Counted from the stretch's first letter, positions 52,265 to 60,450 are shown. The stretch: 64,000 bases of DNA from Streptomyces antioxidans (GCF_000968685.2 NZ_LAKD02000088.1:1-64000); one strand, 5' to 3'. A program made the numbers and translations. The notes: generated from the letters alone by a model not told the origin.

Positions 52265-52392
52265 GCGCCGCAGAAGTCGGCATCCACCGGCCGCGGAACG
52301 GCCGTCCCCCGCACCGCAGAAGCCATCACCCGCACCCCGCCGCAGAAGCCGTCCCCCGCCGCAGAAGCCGTCCGCACCGCCAGAAGCCGTCA
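52265..52392. repeat. Degenerate 16-20-bp repeat CCGCAGAAGCCGTC
   Basis: Six copies of CCGCAGAAGYCRTC or close variants occur between 52265 and 52392, ending at the 3' end of the next minus-strand gene. The stretch is otherwise non-coding (52179-52389, 211 bp). Confidence 0.6.
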
Positions 52393-53985
52393 CTGCCGCC
52401 GCAGCAGCCGGGACGCGCCCGCGGCGACCGCGGTGGCGAGCACCCAGCCCAGCAGGATCATGACGATGGTCGCCCACTGGACCGGGCCCTGGGGCTTCCA
52501 GTAGCCGTCCATGCCCAGGTCGATGACCGGGATCAGCAGGTCGAGCGTGTACAGCGAGGCGTTCCAGTGCGGCGATTCATCCGGCTTCAGCGCCTCCGGC
52601 CGGTTGTGGGCGAAGAACACCGAGCCGACCGCCCACAGCACCGCCATCCACACCGCCGCCCGGCCCGGGCGGTAGCCGTAGGCCACCGTCCAGTCCTGGA
52701 GATAGCCCCACACCTTCCCCGCGAGCGGCAGCGTCTCCCTGCGGCGCCGCTGCTTGGCGAGCTGCACCTCGCGCGCGTCGGCGTCCTCGCCGCTGGCCCG
52801 CATCGTGTTGGCCAGCATCTCGTACGGCTCGGGCGCGTACTCGGGCGTGGCGGCGGCCACCCACTCCAGCCGCCGGGCCAGCGGGAAGTGGCCGCGCGGG
52901 ATCAGGCACTCATAGGTGAACCCGGCCATGGTCAGTCCGCCGGGCCCCGGCCAGCTCACCGACTTGTCGACGAGGTTGACCACCCGGGCGCCGGAGAGGA
53001 TCACCCGCCCCCGCTGCGGCCGCTCCCCGAGGAAGCGCAGCTCGGGCGTCTGGACCCGGCGCAGCGACAGCTCCTGGTCGTTCTCCATGATGAAGCGGGC
53101 CTGGTCGAAGTCGATCGCGTCGCCGATCCGCCCGTCGTCCAGCCGGATCCCGCCCTCGCATTCGAAGCGCTGGATCCGGGTGCCCCGGGTGGGGGTGGAG
53201 GCGGTGCCGTACGGCGGGGTGGAGCCGCTGGAGTAGGTGCTCACCCCGCCCGCGGTGAGGTAGAGGCTGCGCTCCACGGTCAGCTGCGGCGCGTTGAGCG
53301 CGCGGCGGCCGTAAGGGTTGCGCAGCCGGCTGCCGCGCAGGCTGAGCGACACCCCGATCTGCGCCCCGCGCAGGCTCAGCTCGCCGTACGACTCGATCAT
53401 GTCGGCCTGGAAGTCCTGGGCGACGCTCAGCCCGTCGGCGCTGATCGACATGCCCCGGCGGTCGCGGCGCACAATGAGCTGGTTGAGCAGTAAATCGGTG
53501 CCGATATGGGCGTCGGTGAGCCGGATGCCGTGCTCGACCACACAGCGCGGCAGATGCAGATCGCCCTCGGTGCGCAGCCGGGCCGCCTCCAGCCGGGGGA
53601 GGGCGCAGCCGACCAGGCGCAGGGTGGTGAACTGCGCCTCGGGGAGCAGCACCTCCCGCTCGAAGCGGCAGTTCTTGAGCTCCACATAGGGCTCGATGTT
53701 TCCGCCGGCCAGATCGAGCGTGCCGGTGATGTGCACCCCGTTGAGCTTGAGCGCTGAGACCCGGCCCGGCTGCGCGGGCGGCCCGTCCAGCAGCAGGAGG
53801 GCCACGACCCGTGCGCGGACACTGCGCTCCGGGCCCCAGGCGTACGGTCCTGAGGGGTCGTTCCGCTGGGGGTGGGAGGTGCGCAGATCATGGGTGCTGC
53901 CATTGCGGAACGCCTGCCACATGCCCCATTCGGCGGTGGTCAGATCGAGGCCCGGGGGTGGGTCGCCATCGTGCGGCTCGGTCAC
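52390..53985 (-). CDS. Repetitive beta-helix-like protein with C-terminal membrane segments
   Basis: This 531-residue protein has a region at about 80-360 with successive strands and isolated layers (LDLAGGNIEPYVELKNCRFE, LSLRGAQIGVSLSLRG), resembling pentapeptide-repeat or beta-helix proteins. Two transmembrane segments follow near the C-terminus, at about 441-458 and 505-525. Similar Streptomyces proteins are often loosely labelled oxidoreductase or membrane protein; I see no oxidoreductase motif. The GTG at 53985 has AGGAGG upstream. It is divergent from hisD. Function unknown. Confidence 0.8.
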   Translation of the reverse strand: MTEPHDGDPPPGLDLTTAEWGMWQAFRNGSTHDLRTSHPQRNDPSGPYAWGPERSVRARVVALLLLDGPPAQPGRVSALKLNGVHITGTLDLAGGNIEPYVELKNCRFEREVLLPEAQFTTLRLVGCALPRLEAARLRTEGDLHLPRCVVEHGIRLTDAHIGTDLLLNQLIVRRDRRGMSISADGLSVAQDFQADMIESYGELSLRGAQIGVSLSLRGSRLRNPYGRRALNAPQLTVERSLYLTAGGVSTYSSGSTPPYGTASTPTRGTRIQRFECEGGIRLDDGRIGDAIDFDQARFIMENDQELSLRRVQTPELRFLGERPQRGRVILSGARVVNLVDKSVSWPGPGGLTMAGFTYECLIPRGHFPLARRLEWVAAATPEYAPEPYEMLANTMRASGEDADAREVQLAKQRRRRETLPLAGKVWGYLQDWTVAYGYRPGRAAVWMAVLWAVGSVFFAHNRPEALKPDESPHWNASLYTLDLLIPVIDLGMDGYWKPQGPVQWATIVMILLGWVLATAVAAGASRLLRRQ

Positions 53986-54081
53986 AGCCGTGTCCCCTCC
54001 TGATTCTCCGTGTCCCCGTACGGAGCACATTCCCGCTGAGTAACCGGTTGAACGCCAACGGTCAGGGTCAACTTAGGGGGT

Positions 54082-54102
54082 CCGTATCACTGGCTGATAC
54101 GG
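54082..54102. promoter_or_regulatory. Inverted repeat upstream of hisD
   Basis: CCGTATCA at 54082-54089 and TGATACGG at 54095-54102 are perfect 8-bp arms around CTGGC. It lies 40 bp before the hisD start codon, where a repressor could block the his promoter. The regulator is unknown. Confidence 0.6.
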
Positions 54103-54141
54103 GGGGAGGGGCCCCGTGGCGGGTCTGAGACAATTGATCGC

Positions 54142-55467
54142 GTGATCTCCCGTATCGATCTGCGCGGTGCCGCCTTCCCGGAGGGCGGGATCGACCGCGA
54201 CCTGCTGCCCCGTGCCGAGCTCGACGTCGAGGCCGCCCTGGAGAAGGTGCGGTCCATCTGCGACGACGTGCGCCATCGCGGTACCGCTGCGCTGATCGAC
54301 TACGCCCATCGGTTCGACGGCGTCACCATAGAGCGGGTGCGGGTCCCCGCGGAGGCGCTGGAGAGCGCCCTCGCCGAGCTGGACCCGGCCGTGCGCGCGG
54401 CCCTGGAGGAGTCCATCCGGCGGGCCCGGCTGGTCCACCGCGACCAGCGGCGCACCGACCACACCACCCGGGTGGTGCCGGGCGGCACCGTCACCGAGCG
54501 CTGGGTGCCGGTCGAGCGCGTCGGGCTGTACGTACCGGGCGGGCGCTCGGTCTACCCCTCGTCCGTGGTGATGAACGTGGTGCCCGCGCAGGAGGCCGGG
54601 GTCGCCTCGATGGCCGTGGCCTCCCCGCCGCAGGCGGAGTTCGACGGGCTGCCGCACCCCACCATCCTCGCGGCGTGCGCGCTGCTGGGCGTGGACGAGG
54701 TGTACGCGGCGGGCGGCGCCCAGGCCGTGGCCATGTTCGCCCACGGCACCGAGGACTGCCGTCCGGTCGCGATGGTGACCGGGCCCGGCAACATCTGGGT
54801 TGCGGCGGCCAAGCGGCTGCTCAAGGGCCGGATCGGCATCGACGCCGAGGCCGGGCCGACCGAGATCGCCATCCTCGCCGACGCCACCGCCGACCCGGTG
54901 CATGTCGCCGCCGACCTGATCAGCCAGGCCGAGCACGATCCGCTGGCCGCGTCCGTGCTGGTCACCGACTCCGAGGAGCTGGCCACCGCGGTCGAGAAGG
55001 AGCTCGAGGTCCAGGTGGCGACCACCAGGCATGTCGCGGACCGGATCGGTCCCGCGCTGGCCGGGCGGCAGTCCGGGATCGTGCTGGTCGACGGCCTGGA
55101 GCAGGGCCTGGCCGTCGTCGACGCGTACGCGGCCGAGCACCTGGAGATCCAGACCGAGGACGCGGCGGCCGTCGCGGCCCGGGTGCGCAACGCCGGGGCG
55201 ATCTTCGTCGGGGCGTACGCGCCGGTGTCGCTCGGTGACTACGCGGCGGGCTCCAACCACGTGCTGCCCACCGGCGGCTGCGCCTGTCACTCCTCCGGGC
55301 TGTCCGTGCAGTCGTTCCTGCGCGGCATCCATGTGGTGGACTACACCCGGGACGCGCTGGCCGAGATCGCCGGCCATGTGGTGACGCTGGCCGAGGCGGA
55401 GGACCTGCCCGCCCACGGCGCCGCGGTGAAGGCAAGGTTCGACTGGAAGGTGCCACTGAGCAAGTGA
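54142..55467 (+). CDS. hisD: Histidinol dehydrogenase
   Basis: HisD oxidises L-histidinol to L-histidine in two NAD+-dependent steps and needs Zn2+. The 441-residue protein contains VPGGRSVYPSSVVMNVVPAQ, DEVYAAGGAQAVAMFAHG, TGPGNIWVAAAKRL, GPTEIAILAD and SAGCHSSG-like residues in CACHSSGLSVQSF, all family motifs. The GTG at 54142 starts VISRIDLRG. It is the first gene of the his operon and its stop codon overlaps hisC. Confidence 0.97.
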   Translation: MISRIDLRGAAFPEGGIDRDLLPRAELDVEAALEKVRSICDDVRHRGTAALIDYAHRFDGVTIERVRVPAEALESALAELDPAVRAALEESIRRARLVHRDQRRTDHTTRVVPGGTVTERWVPVERVGLYVPGGRSVYPSSVVMNVVPAQEAGVASMAVASPPQAEFDGLPHPTILAACALLGVDEVYAAGGAQAVAMFAHGTEDCRPVAMVTGPGNIWVAAAKRLLKGRIGIDAEAGPTEIAILADATADPVHVAADLISQAEHDPLAASVLVTDSEELATAVEKELEVQVATTRHVADRIGPALAGRQSGIVLVDGLEQGLAVVDAYAAEHLEIQTEDAAAVAARVRNAGAIFVGAYAPVSLGDYAAGSNHVLPTGGCACHSSGLSVQSFLRGIHVVDYTRDALAEIAGHVVTLAEAEDLPAHGAAVKARFDWKVPLSK

Positions 55468-56582
55468 CCGGCATTGACGATCTCCCGATCCGGGACGAGC
55501 TCCGTGGCAAGTCCCCGTACGGCGCTCCGCAGCTGGACGTGCCCGTACGGCTGAACACCAACGAGAACCCCTACCCACTGCCCGAGCCGCTGGTCGCCCG
55601 GATCGCCGAGCGGGTCGCCGAGGCGGCCCGCAACCTCAACCGCTATCCGGACCGGGACGCGGTCGAGCTGCGCACCGGGCTGGCCCGCTACCTCAGTCGT
55701 ACGGCCGGTCTCGAGGTCGGCGCCGACCAGGTCTGGGCGGCCAACGGGTCCAACGAGGTGCTCCAGCAGCTGCTGCAGACCTTTGGCGGCCCGGGGCGCA
55801 CCGCGATCGGCTTCGAGCCCTCGTACTCGATGCACGCGCTGATCTCCCGTGGCACCGGCACCGGCTGGATTTCCGGTCCGCGGAACGCCGATTTCACCAT
55901 CGATGTCGATGAGGCCCGTAAGGCCATCGCCGAGCACCGCCCCGATGTCGTCTTCATCACCTCGCCGAACAATCCGACGGGGACGGCGGTCGCCGCCGAG
56001 ACGGTGCTGGCGCTGCACGACGCGGCCCAGGACGCCAGGGCGGACACCGCCGGGGCGCTCGTCGTCGTGGACGAGGCGTACGGGGAGTTCAGCCACCGTC
56101 CGTCGCTGCTGCCGCTGATCGAGGGGCGGCCGCGTCTTGTGCTGTCGCGGACCATGTCCAAGGCGTTCGGCGCGGCCGGGCTGCGGCTCGGCTACCTCGC
56201 CGCCGACCCGGCGGTCGTCGACGCCGTCCAGCTGGTCCGGCTGCCGTACCACCTGTCCGCCGTCACCCAGGTCACCGCGCTGGCCGCCCTGGAGCACACC
56301 GATACGCTGCTGGGGTACGTCGAGGCGCTCAAGGCCGAGCGCGACCGGCTGGTGAGCGAGCTGCGCACCATCGGCTGCGAGGTGACGGACTCCGACGCCA
56401 ACTTCGTCCAGTTCGGCCGCTTCGAGGACGCCCACGCGGCGTGGCGGGGCCTGCTGGACCGGGGCGTCCTGGTCCGGGACAACGGCGTACCGGGATGGCT
56501 GCGGGTCACCGCGGGAACCCCGGCCGAGAACGACGCGTTCCTCGACGCGGTACGCGAGCTGATGAAGGAGACGAGCGCATGA
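55464..56582 (+). CDS. hisC: Histidinol-phosphate aminotransferase
   Basis: HisC transaminates imidazole acetol-phosphate to histidinol phosphate. The 372-residue fold-type I PLP enzyme has LNTNENPYPLP near the N-terminus, ITSPNNPTG, VVDEAYGEF, and the PLP lysine Lys233 in SRTMSKAFGAAGLRLGY. The GTG start overlaps the hisD stop codon (GTGA) and the stop codon overlaps hisB (ATGA), so the three genes are translationally coupled. Confidence 0.97.
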   Translation: MTGIDDLPIRDELRGKSPYGAPQLDVPVRLNTNENPYPLPEPLVARIAERVAEAARNLNRYPDRDAVELRTGLARYLSRTAGLEVGADQVWAANGSNEVLQQLLQTFGGPGRTAIGFEPSYSMHALISRGTGTGWISGPRNADFTIDVDEARKAIAEHRPDVVFITSPNNPTGTAVAAETVLALHDAAQDARADTAGALVVVDEAYGEFSHRPSLLPLIEGRPRLVLSRTMSKAFGAAGLRLGYLAADPAVVDAVQLVRLPYHLSAVTQVTALAALEHTDTLLGYVEALKAERDRLVSELRTIGCEVTDSDANFVQFGRFEDAHAAWRGLLDRGVLVRDNGVPGWLRVTAGTPAENDAFLDAVRELMKETSA

Positions 56583-57172
56583 CCCGCGTGGGACGCGTGG
56601 AGCGCACCACCAAGGAGACCTCCGTCGTCGTCGAGATCGACCTCGACGGCACCGGCCAGGTCGATGTGTCGACAGGGGTCGGCTTCTACGACCACATGCT
56701 CGACCAGCTCGGCCGCCACGGCCTCTTCGACCTCACCGTCAAGACCGAGGGCGACCTGCACATCGACACCCACCACACCATCGAGGACACCGCCCTCGCG
56801 CTGGGCGCCGCCTTCAAGCAGGCGCTCGGCGACAAGGTGGGCATCTACCGCTTCGGCAACTGCACGGTGCCGCTGGACGAGTCGCTGGCCCAGGTGACCG
56901 TCGACCTCTCCGGCCGCCCGTACCTGGTGCACACCGAGCCGGAGAACATCGCCCCGATGATCGGCACCTACGACACCACGATGACCCGGCACATCCTGGA
57001 GTCCTTCGTGGCCCAGGCGCAGATCGCCCTGCATGTCCACGTGCCCTACGGGCGCAACGCCCACCACATCGTGGAGTGCCAGTTCAAGGCCCTGGCGCGG
57101 GCCCTGCGCTACGCCAGCGAGCGCGACCCCCGCGCCGCCGGGATCCTCCCCTCCACGAAGGGCGCACTCTGA
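56579..57172 (+). CDS. hisB: Imidazoleglycerol-phosphate dehydratase
   Basis: HisB dehydrates imidazoleglycerol phosphate; it is Mn2+-dependent. The 197-residue monofunctional form has GVGFYDHMLDQLGRHG, DTHHTIEDTALALG and GRNAHHIVECQFKALARAL, with the repeated His-rich metal motifs of the family. The ATG at 56579 overlaps hisC. The 87-bp tandem repeat begins two bases after its stop codon. Confidence 0.97.
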   Translation: MTRVGRVERTTKETSVVVEIDLDGTGQVDVSTGVGFYDHMLDQLGRHGLFDLTVKTEGDLHIDTHHTIEDTALALGAAFKQALGDKVGIYRFGNCTVPLDESLAQVTVDLSGRPYLVHTEPENIAPMIGTYDTTMTRHILESFVAQAQIALHVHVPYGRNAHHIVECQFKALARALRYASERDPRAAGILPSTKGAL

Positions 57173-57174
57173 CT

Positions 57175-57435
57175 GTGAGCGTCGCACGCGCGGCTGCCGG
57201 GCCGCGGACGGCAGTGGACCCGCGTTTTCGCCGCGTGGGCGGAGAAGCGAACGGGGCGGTGGTGAGCGTCGCACGCGCGGCTGCCGGGCCGCGGACGGCA
57301 GTGGACCCGCGTTTTCGCCGCGTGGGCGGAGAAGCGAACGGGGCGGTGGTGAGCGTCGCACGCGCGGCTGCCGGGCCGCAGACGGCAGTGGACCCGCGTT
57401 TTCGCCGCGCGGGCGGAGAAGCGAACGAGGTAGCT
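57175..57435 (+). repeat. 87-bp tandem repeat, three near-identical copies, inside the his operon
   Basis: Copies start at 57175, 57262 and 57349, each with GTGAGCGTCGCACGCGCGGC. Copies one and two appear identical; the third differs at a few bases near its end. Because 87 is a multiple of three, several frames stay open, including one of 88 residues from 57175 to 57441. Each unit contains a GGGGCGGTG-GTG junction resembling a ribosome binding site and start. Confidence 0.9.
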
Positions 57436-57441
57436 GCGTGA
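57175..57441 (+). CDS. Possible repeat peptide, three 29-residue units (doubtful)
   Basis: A GTG at 57175, two bases after the hisB stop codon, opens 88 codons read as three near-identical 29-residue units starting VSVARAAAGP and containing DPRFRRVGGEA. The frame ends at 57441, overlapping the next gene's start. Third-position GC is clearly lower than in neighbouring genes and no family is recognised. More likely this is a multiplied intergenic segment than a real protein. Confidence 0.2.
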   Translation: MSVARAAAGPRTAVDPRFRRVGGEANGAVVSVARAAAGPRTAVDPRFRRVGGEANGAVVSVARAAAGPQTAVDPRFRRAGGEANEVAA

Positions 57442-57602
57442 ACGGCCTGTCGACCGTGTTCATCCTGCTGGGACTGTTCCTGCTCGGGGGGGTCATCTCC
57501 TTCGTCAAGCAGGGCATGTCCAAGAGCGTCATCACGCTGCTCGGGGTCGGCGCCACGATGGCGCTGCTCGCCGGGGTCCTGCGGCTTGAGGTATGGAATT
57601 GA
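57438..57602 (+). CDS. Small membrane protein within the his operon
   Basis: This 54-residue protein has two hydrophobic segments at about 5-22 and 31-47 (FILLGLFLLGGVISFV and VITLLGVGATMALLAGV). The GTG at 57438 has GAGG eight bases upstream, and its stop codon overlaps hisH by ten bases, which supports translation. I recognise no family and no histidine-pathway role. It is probably a membrane-inserted small protein; the coupling to hisH suggests it sets hisH translation. Confidence 0.65.
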   Translation: MNGLSTVFILLGLFLLGGVISFVKQGMSKSVITLLGVGATMALLAGVLRLEVWN

Positions 57603-58237
57603 GCAACAAGAGCGTTGTTGTCCTGGACTATGGATTCGGCAACGTCCGGTCCGCCGAGCGGGCCCTCGCCCACGCCGGCGCCCAGGTCGAGATCACCCGT
57701 GACTACGACAGGGCCATGGCCGCCGACGGCCTCCTCGTCCCCGGGGTCGGCGCCTTCGCCGCCTGCATGAAGGGGCTGCGCGCGGCGCGCGGCGACTGGA
57801 TCGTGGGGCGCCGGCTGTCCGGCGGCCGTCCGGTCATGGGCATCTGCGTCGGCATGCAGATCCTCTTCGGGCGCGGCATCGAGCACGGCGTCGAGGCCGA
57901 GGGCCTGGACGAGTGGCCCGGCACGGTCGAGCCGCTGCGCGCCCCCGTCGTCCCCCACATGGGCTGGAACACGGTCGAGGCGCCCGGCGACTCCCGGCTC
58001 TTCGCGGGCCTGGACGCGGGCGAGCGGTACTACTTCGTCCACTCCTACGCGGTCCGCACCTGGGAGCTGGAGGCCACCAACCCGCATATCCCCGCCCCCA
58101 AGGTCACCTGGTCCACCCACGGCGAGCCGTTCGTCGCCGCCGTCGAGAACGGCCCGCTGTGGGCCACCCAGTTCCACCCCGAGAAGTCCGGCGACGCCGG
58201 GGCGCGGCTGCTCCGCAACTGGCTCGACACGCTCTGA
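57593..58237 (+). CDS. hisH: Imidazole glycerol phosphate synthase, glutaminase subunit
   Basis: HisH releases ammonia from glutamine and channels it to HisF. The 214-residue class I amidotransferase has LDYGFGNVRS near the N-terminus, the nucleophile Cys85 in MGICVGMQILF, PHMGWN, and the His/Glu pair in ATQFHPEKSG. The ATG at 57593 overlaps the preceding small gene. Confidence 0.97.
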   Translation: MELSNKSVVVLDYGFGNVRSAERALAHAGAQVEITRDYDRAMAADGLLVPGVGAFAACMKGLRAARGDWIVGRRLSGGRPVMGICVGMQILFGRGIEHGVEAEGLDEWPGTVEPLRAPVVPHMGWNTVEAPGDSRLFAGLDAGERYYFVHSYAVRTWELEATNPHIPAPKVTWSTHGEPFVAAVENGPLWATQFHPEKSGDAGARLLRNWLDTL

Positions 58238-58290
58238 CCGGCCCCGCGTCAGCTCCCACCGCCCGTACGCTCCCACCGAAGGTTGTCCGC

Positions 58291-59022
58291 ATGCGCACGC
58301 ACCGCCTCGAACTCCTCCCGGCCGTCGATGTACGCGACGGCCAGGCCGTCCGCCTCGTCCACGGCGAGTCCGGCTCCGAGACGTCGTACGGCGACCCGAT
58401 GGAGGCCGCCCTGGCCTGGCAGCGGGCGGGCGCCGAATGGCTCCACCTGGTGGACCTCGACGCCGCCTTCGGCACCGGGGACAACCGCGCGCGGATCGCC
58501 GAGGTGGCCCGCGCGATGGACCTCAAGGTCGAGCTGTCCGGCGGGATCCGCGACGACGCCTCGCTGGCCGCCGCCCTGGCCACCGGCTGCGCCCGGGTGA
58601 ACCTCGGCACGGCCGCGCTGGAGACCCCCGAGTGGGTCGCCAAGGTCATCGCCGAGCACGGCGACCTGATCGCGGTGGGCCTCGATGTGCGCGGCACCAC
58701 GCTGCGCGGCCGGGGCTGGACCCGGGACGGCGGCGATCTGTACGAGACGCTGGCCCGCCTGGACTCCGAGGGCTGTGCCCGCTACGTCGTCACCGACATC
58801 GCCAAGGACGGCACCCTCCAGGGCCCCAACCTGCAGCTGCTGCGCGATGTCTGCGCCGCGACCGACCGGCCCGTCGTCGCCTCCGGCGGCGTTTCCTCGC
58901 TTGACGACCTGCGTGCCCTTGCGACCCTGGTACCGGAAGGTGTCGAGGGCGCCATCGTGGGCAAGGCGCTCTACGCCAAGGCGTTCACCTTGGAAGAGGC
59001 GTTGGAGGCGGTGGCCGTATGA
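58291..59022 (+). CDS. hisA: Phosphoribosyl isomerase A (HisA; probably dual HisA/TrpF)
   Basis: This 243-residue TIM-barrel isomerase converts ProFAR to PRFAR. It shows LLPAVDVRDGQAVRLVHGE with the first catalytic Asp (about residue 13), SGGIRDDASL, YVVTDIAKDGTLQGPN with the second Asp, and ASGGVSSLDDL. In Streptomyces this enzyme (PriA) also performs the TrpF reaction of tryptophan synthesis; that is family knowledge, not visible here. The ATG at 58291 follows GAAGG; the next gene overlaps its stop codon. Confidence 0.95.
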   Translation: MRTHRLELLPAVDVRDGQAVRLVHGESGSETSYGDPMEAALAWQRAGAEWLHLVDLDAAFGTGDNRARIAEVARAMDLKVELSGGIRDDASLAAALATGCARVNLGTAALETPEWVAKVIAEHGDLIAVGLDVRGTTLRGRGWTRDGGDLYETLARLDSEGCARYVVTDIAKDGTLQGPNLQLLRDVCAATDRPVVASGGVSSLDDLRALATLVPEGVEGAIVGKALYAKAFTLEEALEAVAV

Positions 59023-59429
59023 CCTCACCCGAGATCGGGCGACGGGTCCAGACCGAGAGTCCCTGGGAGCAGACCATCGGGTTCGCCCGGGCCGTTGAGG
59101 CCGGTGACCTGGTGCTGGTCGCCGGGACGATGCCGCTCGCTGAGCGCGGTGTCCTGGAGGGCGAGGGGGATCCGTACGAGCAGACGCTCGCGGCCTTCCG
59201 CCATGCGCTGGACGCGCTGGAGAAGTTCGACCTCGGCGTCGAGGCGGTGGTGCGCACCCGTATGTACATCACCCACGCCCGCGACGTGGACGAGGTGGGC
59301 CGCGCCCACAAGGAGCTCTTCGACGCCGTGCGCCCCGCCGCGACGCTGGTCGTGGTGTCCGGCTTCGTCGATTCGCGGGTCCTGGTGGAAGTCGAGCTGG
59401 AAGCATTCCGAGGAGTGCGGCGGTCATGA
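59019..59429 (+). CDS. RidA-family protein
   Basis: This 136-residue protein belongs to the YjgF/YER057c/RidA family, which hydrolyses reactive enamine/imine intermediates. It contains SPWEQTIGFARAVEAGDLVLVAG, MPLAERG, TRMYITHARD, and PAATLVVVSGFVDSRVLVEVE. The Arg (R105-type) position of classical RidA appears as Ser/Arg in SGFVDSR, so the subgroup is uncertain. It is embedded between hisA and hisF with ATGA overlaps on both sides, which implies co-regulation with histidine synthesis. Confidence 0.9.
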   Translation: MTSPEIGRRVQTESPWEQTIGFARAVEAGDLVLVAGTMPLAERGVLEGEGDPYEQTLAAFRHALDALEKFDLGVEAVVRTRMYITHARDVDEVGRAHKELFDAVRPAATLVVVSGFVDSRVLVEVELEAFRGVRRS

Positions 59430-60196
59430 CCCTGGCGGTCCGAGTCATCCCCTGCCTGGACGTGGACAACGGCCGGGTCGTCAAGGGCGTCAACTTCCAG
59501 AATCTGCGCGACGCGGGCGACCCGGTCGAGATGGCCAAGATCTACGGCGAGGAGGGCGCGGACGAGCTGACCTTCCTCGACATCACCGCCTCCTCGGGCG
59601 ACCGCGAGACCACCTATGACGTGGTCCGCCGCACCGCCGAGCAGGTCTTCATCCCGCTGACGGTCGGCGGCGGCGTCCGCACCCCGGAGGACGTCGACAG
59701 GCTGCTGCGCGCCGGGGCGGACAAGGTCGGCGTCAACACCGCCGCCATCGCCCGCCCCGAGCTCATCCGCGAGATCGCCGAGCGCTTCGGCAGCCAGGTG
59801 CTCGTCCTCTCGGTCGACGCCCGCCGCTGCGGGGAGGGCACGGTCACCCCGTCCGGCTACGAGGTGACCACCCACGGCGGCCGCCGCGGCACCGGCATCG
59901 ACGCCGTCGAATGGGCCCACCGGGCGGCGGAGCTGGGCGCCGGGGAGATCCTGCTGAACTCCATGGACGCGGACGGCACCAAGGACGGCTACGACACGGC
60001 CATGATCGAGGCCGTCCGCAAGCACGTCACCATCCCGGTGATCGCCAGCGGCGGCGCCGGCAAGGCGGCCGACTTCGCCCCGGCGATCGCCGCCGGGGCC
60101 GACGCGGTCCTCGCGGCCTCCGTCTTCCACTTCGGCGACCTGAGGATCGGCGAGGTGAAGGCCGCCCTACGGGGCGCGGGCCACCCGGTCCGCTAA
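59426..60196 (+). CDS. hisF: Imidazole glycerol phosphate synthase, cyclase subunit
   Basis: HisF uses ammonia from HisH to convert PRFAR to imidazole glycerol phosphate and AICAR. The 256-residue TIM barrel has RVIPCLDVDNGRVVKGVNFQ with the catalytic Asp, EEGADELTFLDITAS, TVGGGVRTPEDVDRLL, LSVDAR with the second Asp, and ASGGAGKAADF. It is the last gene of the visible his operon; hisG, hisE and hisI are not in this window. Confidence 0.97.
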   Translation: MTLAVRVIPCLDVDNGRVVKGVNFQNLRDAGDPVEMAKIYGEEGADELTFLDITASSGDRETTYDVVRRTAEQVFIPLTVGGGVRTPEDVDRLLRAGADKVGVNTAAIARPELIREIAERFGSQVLVLSVDARRCGEGTVTPSGYEVTTHGGRRGTGIDAVEWAHRAAELGAGEILLNSMDADGTKDGYDTAMIEAVRKHVTIPVIASGGAGKAADFAPAIAAGADAVLAASVFHFGDLRIGEVKAALRGAGHPVR

Positions 60197-60214
60197 GCCG
60201 CTGCCGCGCGGCGT

Positions 60215-60450
60215 GGGGGTGGGGTGCCTGCAGCGTGCTGTCCCCCACCCCGCCCCTTCCCGTAACTGGGGCTCCGCCCCCGACCCCGTCCCGGGGCTCC
60301 GCCCCGGCCCCCGGTGTGGGGCTTCGCCCCCGTCCCGGAACCTTGGGTGCCGCCCCGGTCCTCGGGTGGGGGTTGTGCCCCCGGGCTCCCGGGCGCGGAG
60401 GCGCCCCAGGTGTGGGTGGGGAGGGGAGCAGCCCGCCGCAGGCGGCGCGG
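60215..60450. repeat. Intergenic inverted-repeat element C
   Basis: The left arm from about 60222 (GGTGCCTGCAGCGTGCTG, then CACCCCGCCCCTTCCCGTAA) has an inverted partner at about 60411-60446 (GTGGGTGGGGAGGGG, then CAGCCCGCCGCAGGCGGCG). The interior carries GGGGCTCCGCCCC units and decayed versions. It fills the 279-bp gap between the convergent hisF and MerR genes. No gene is supported. Confidence 0.7.

Noticed and set aside
52390..53985. Oxidoreductase annotation for the beta-helix-like membrane protein
   Set aside because: No nucleotide-binding or redox motif is visible; only repeats and C-terminal membrane segments.
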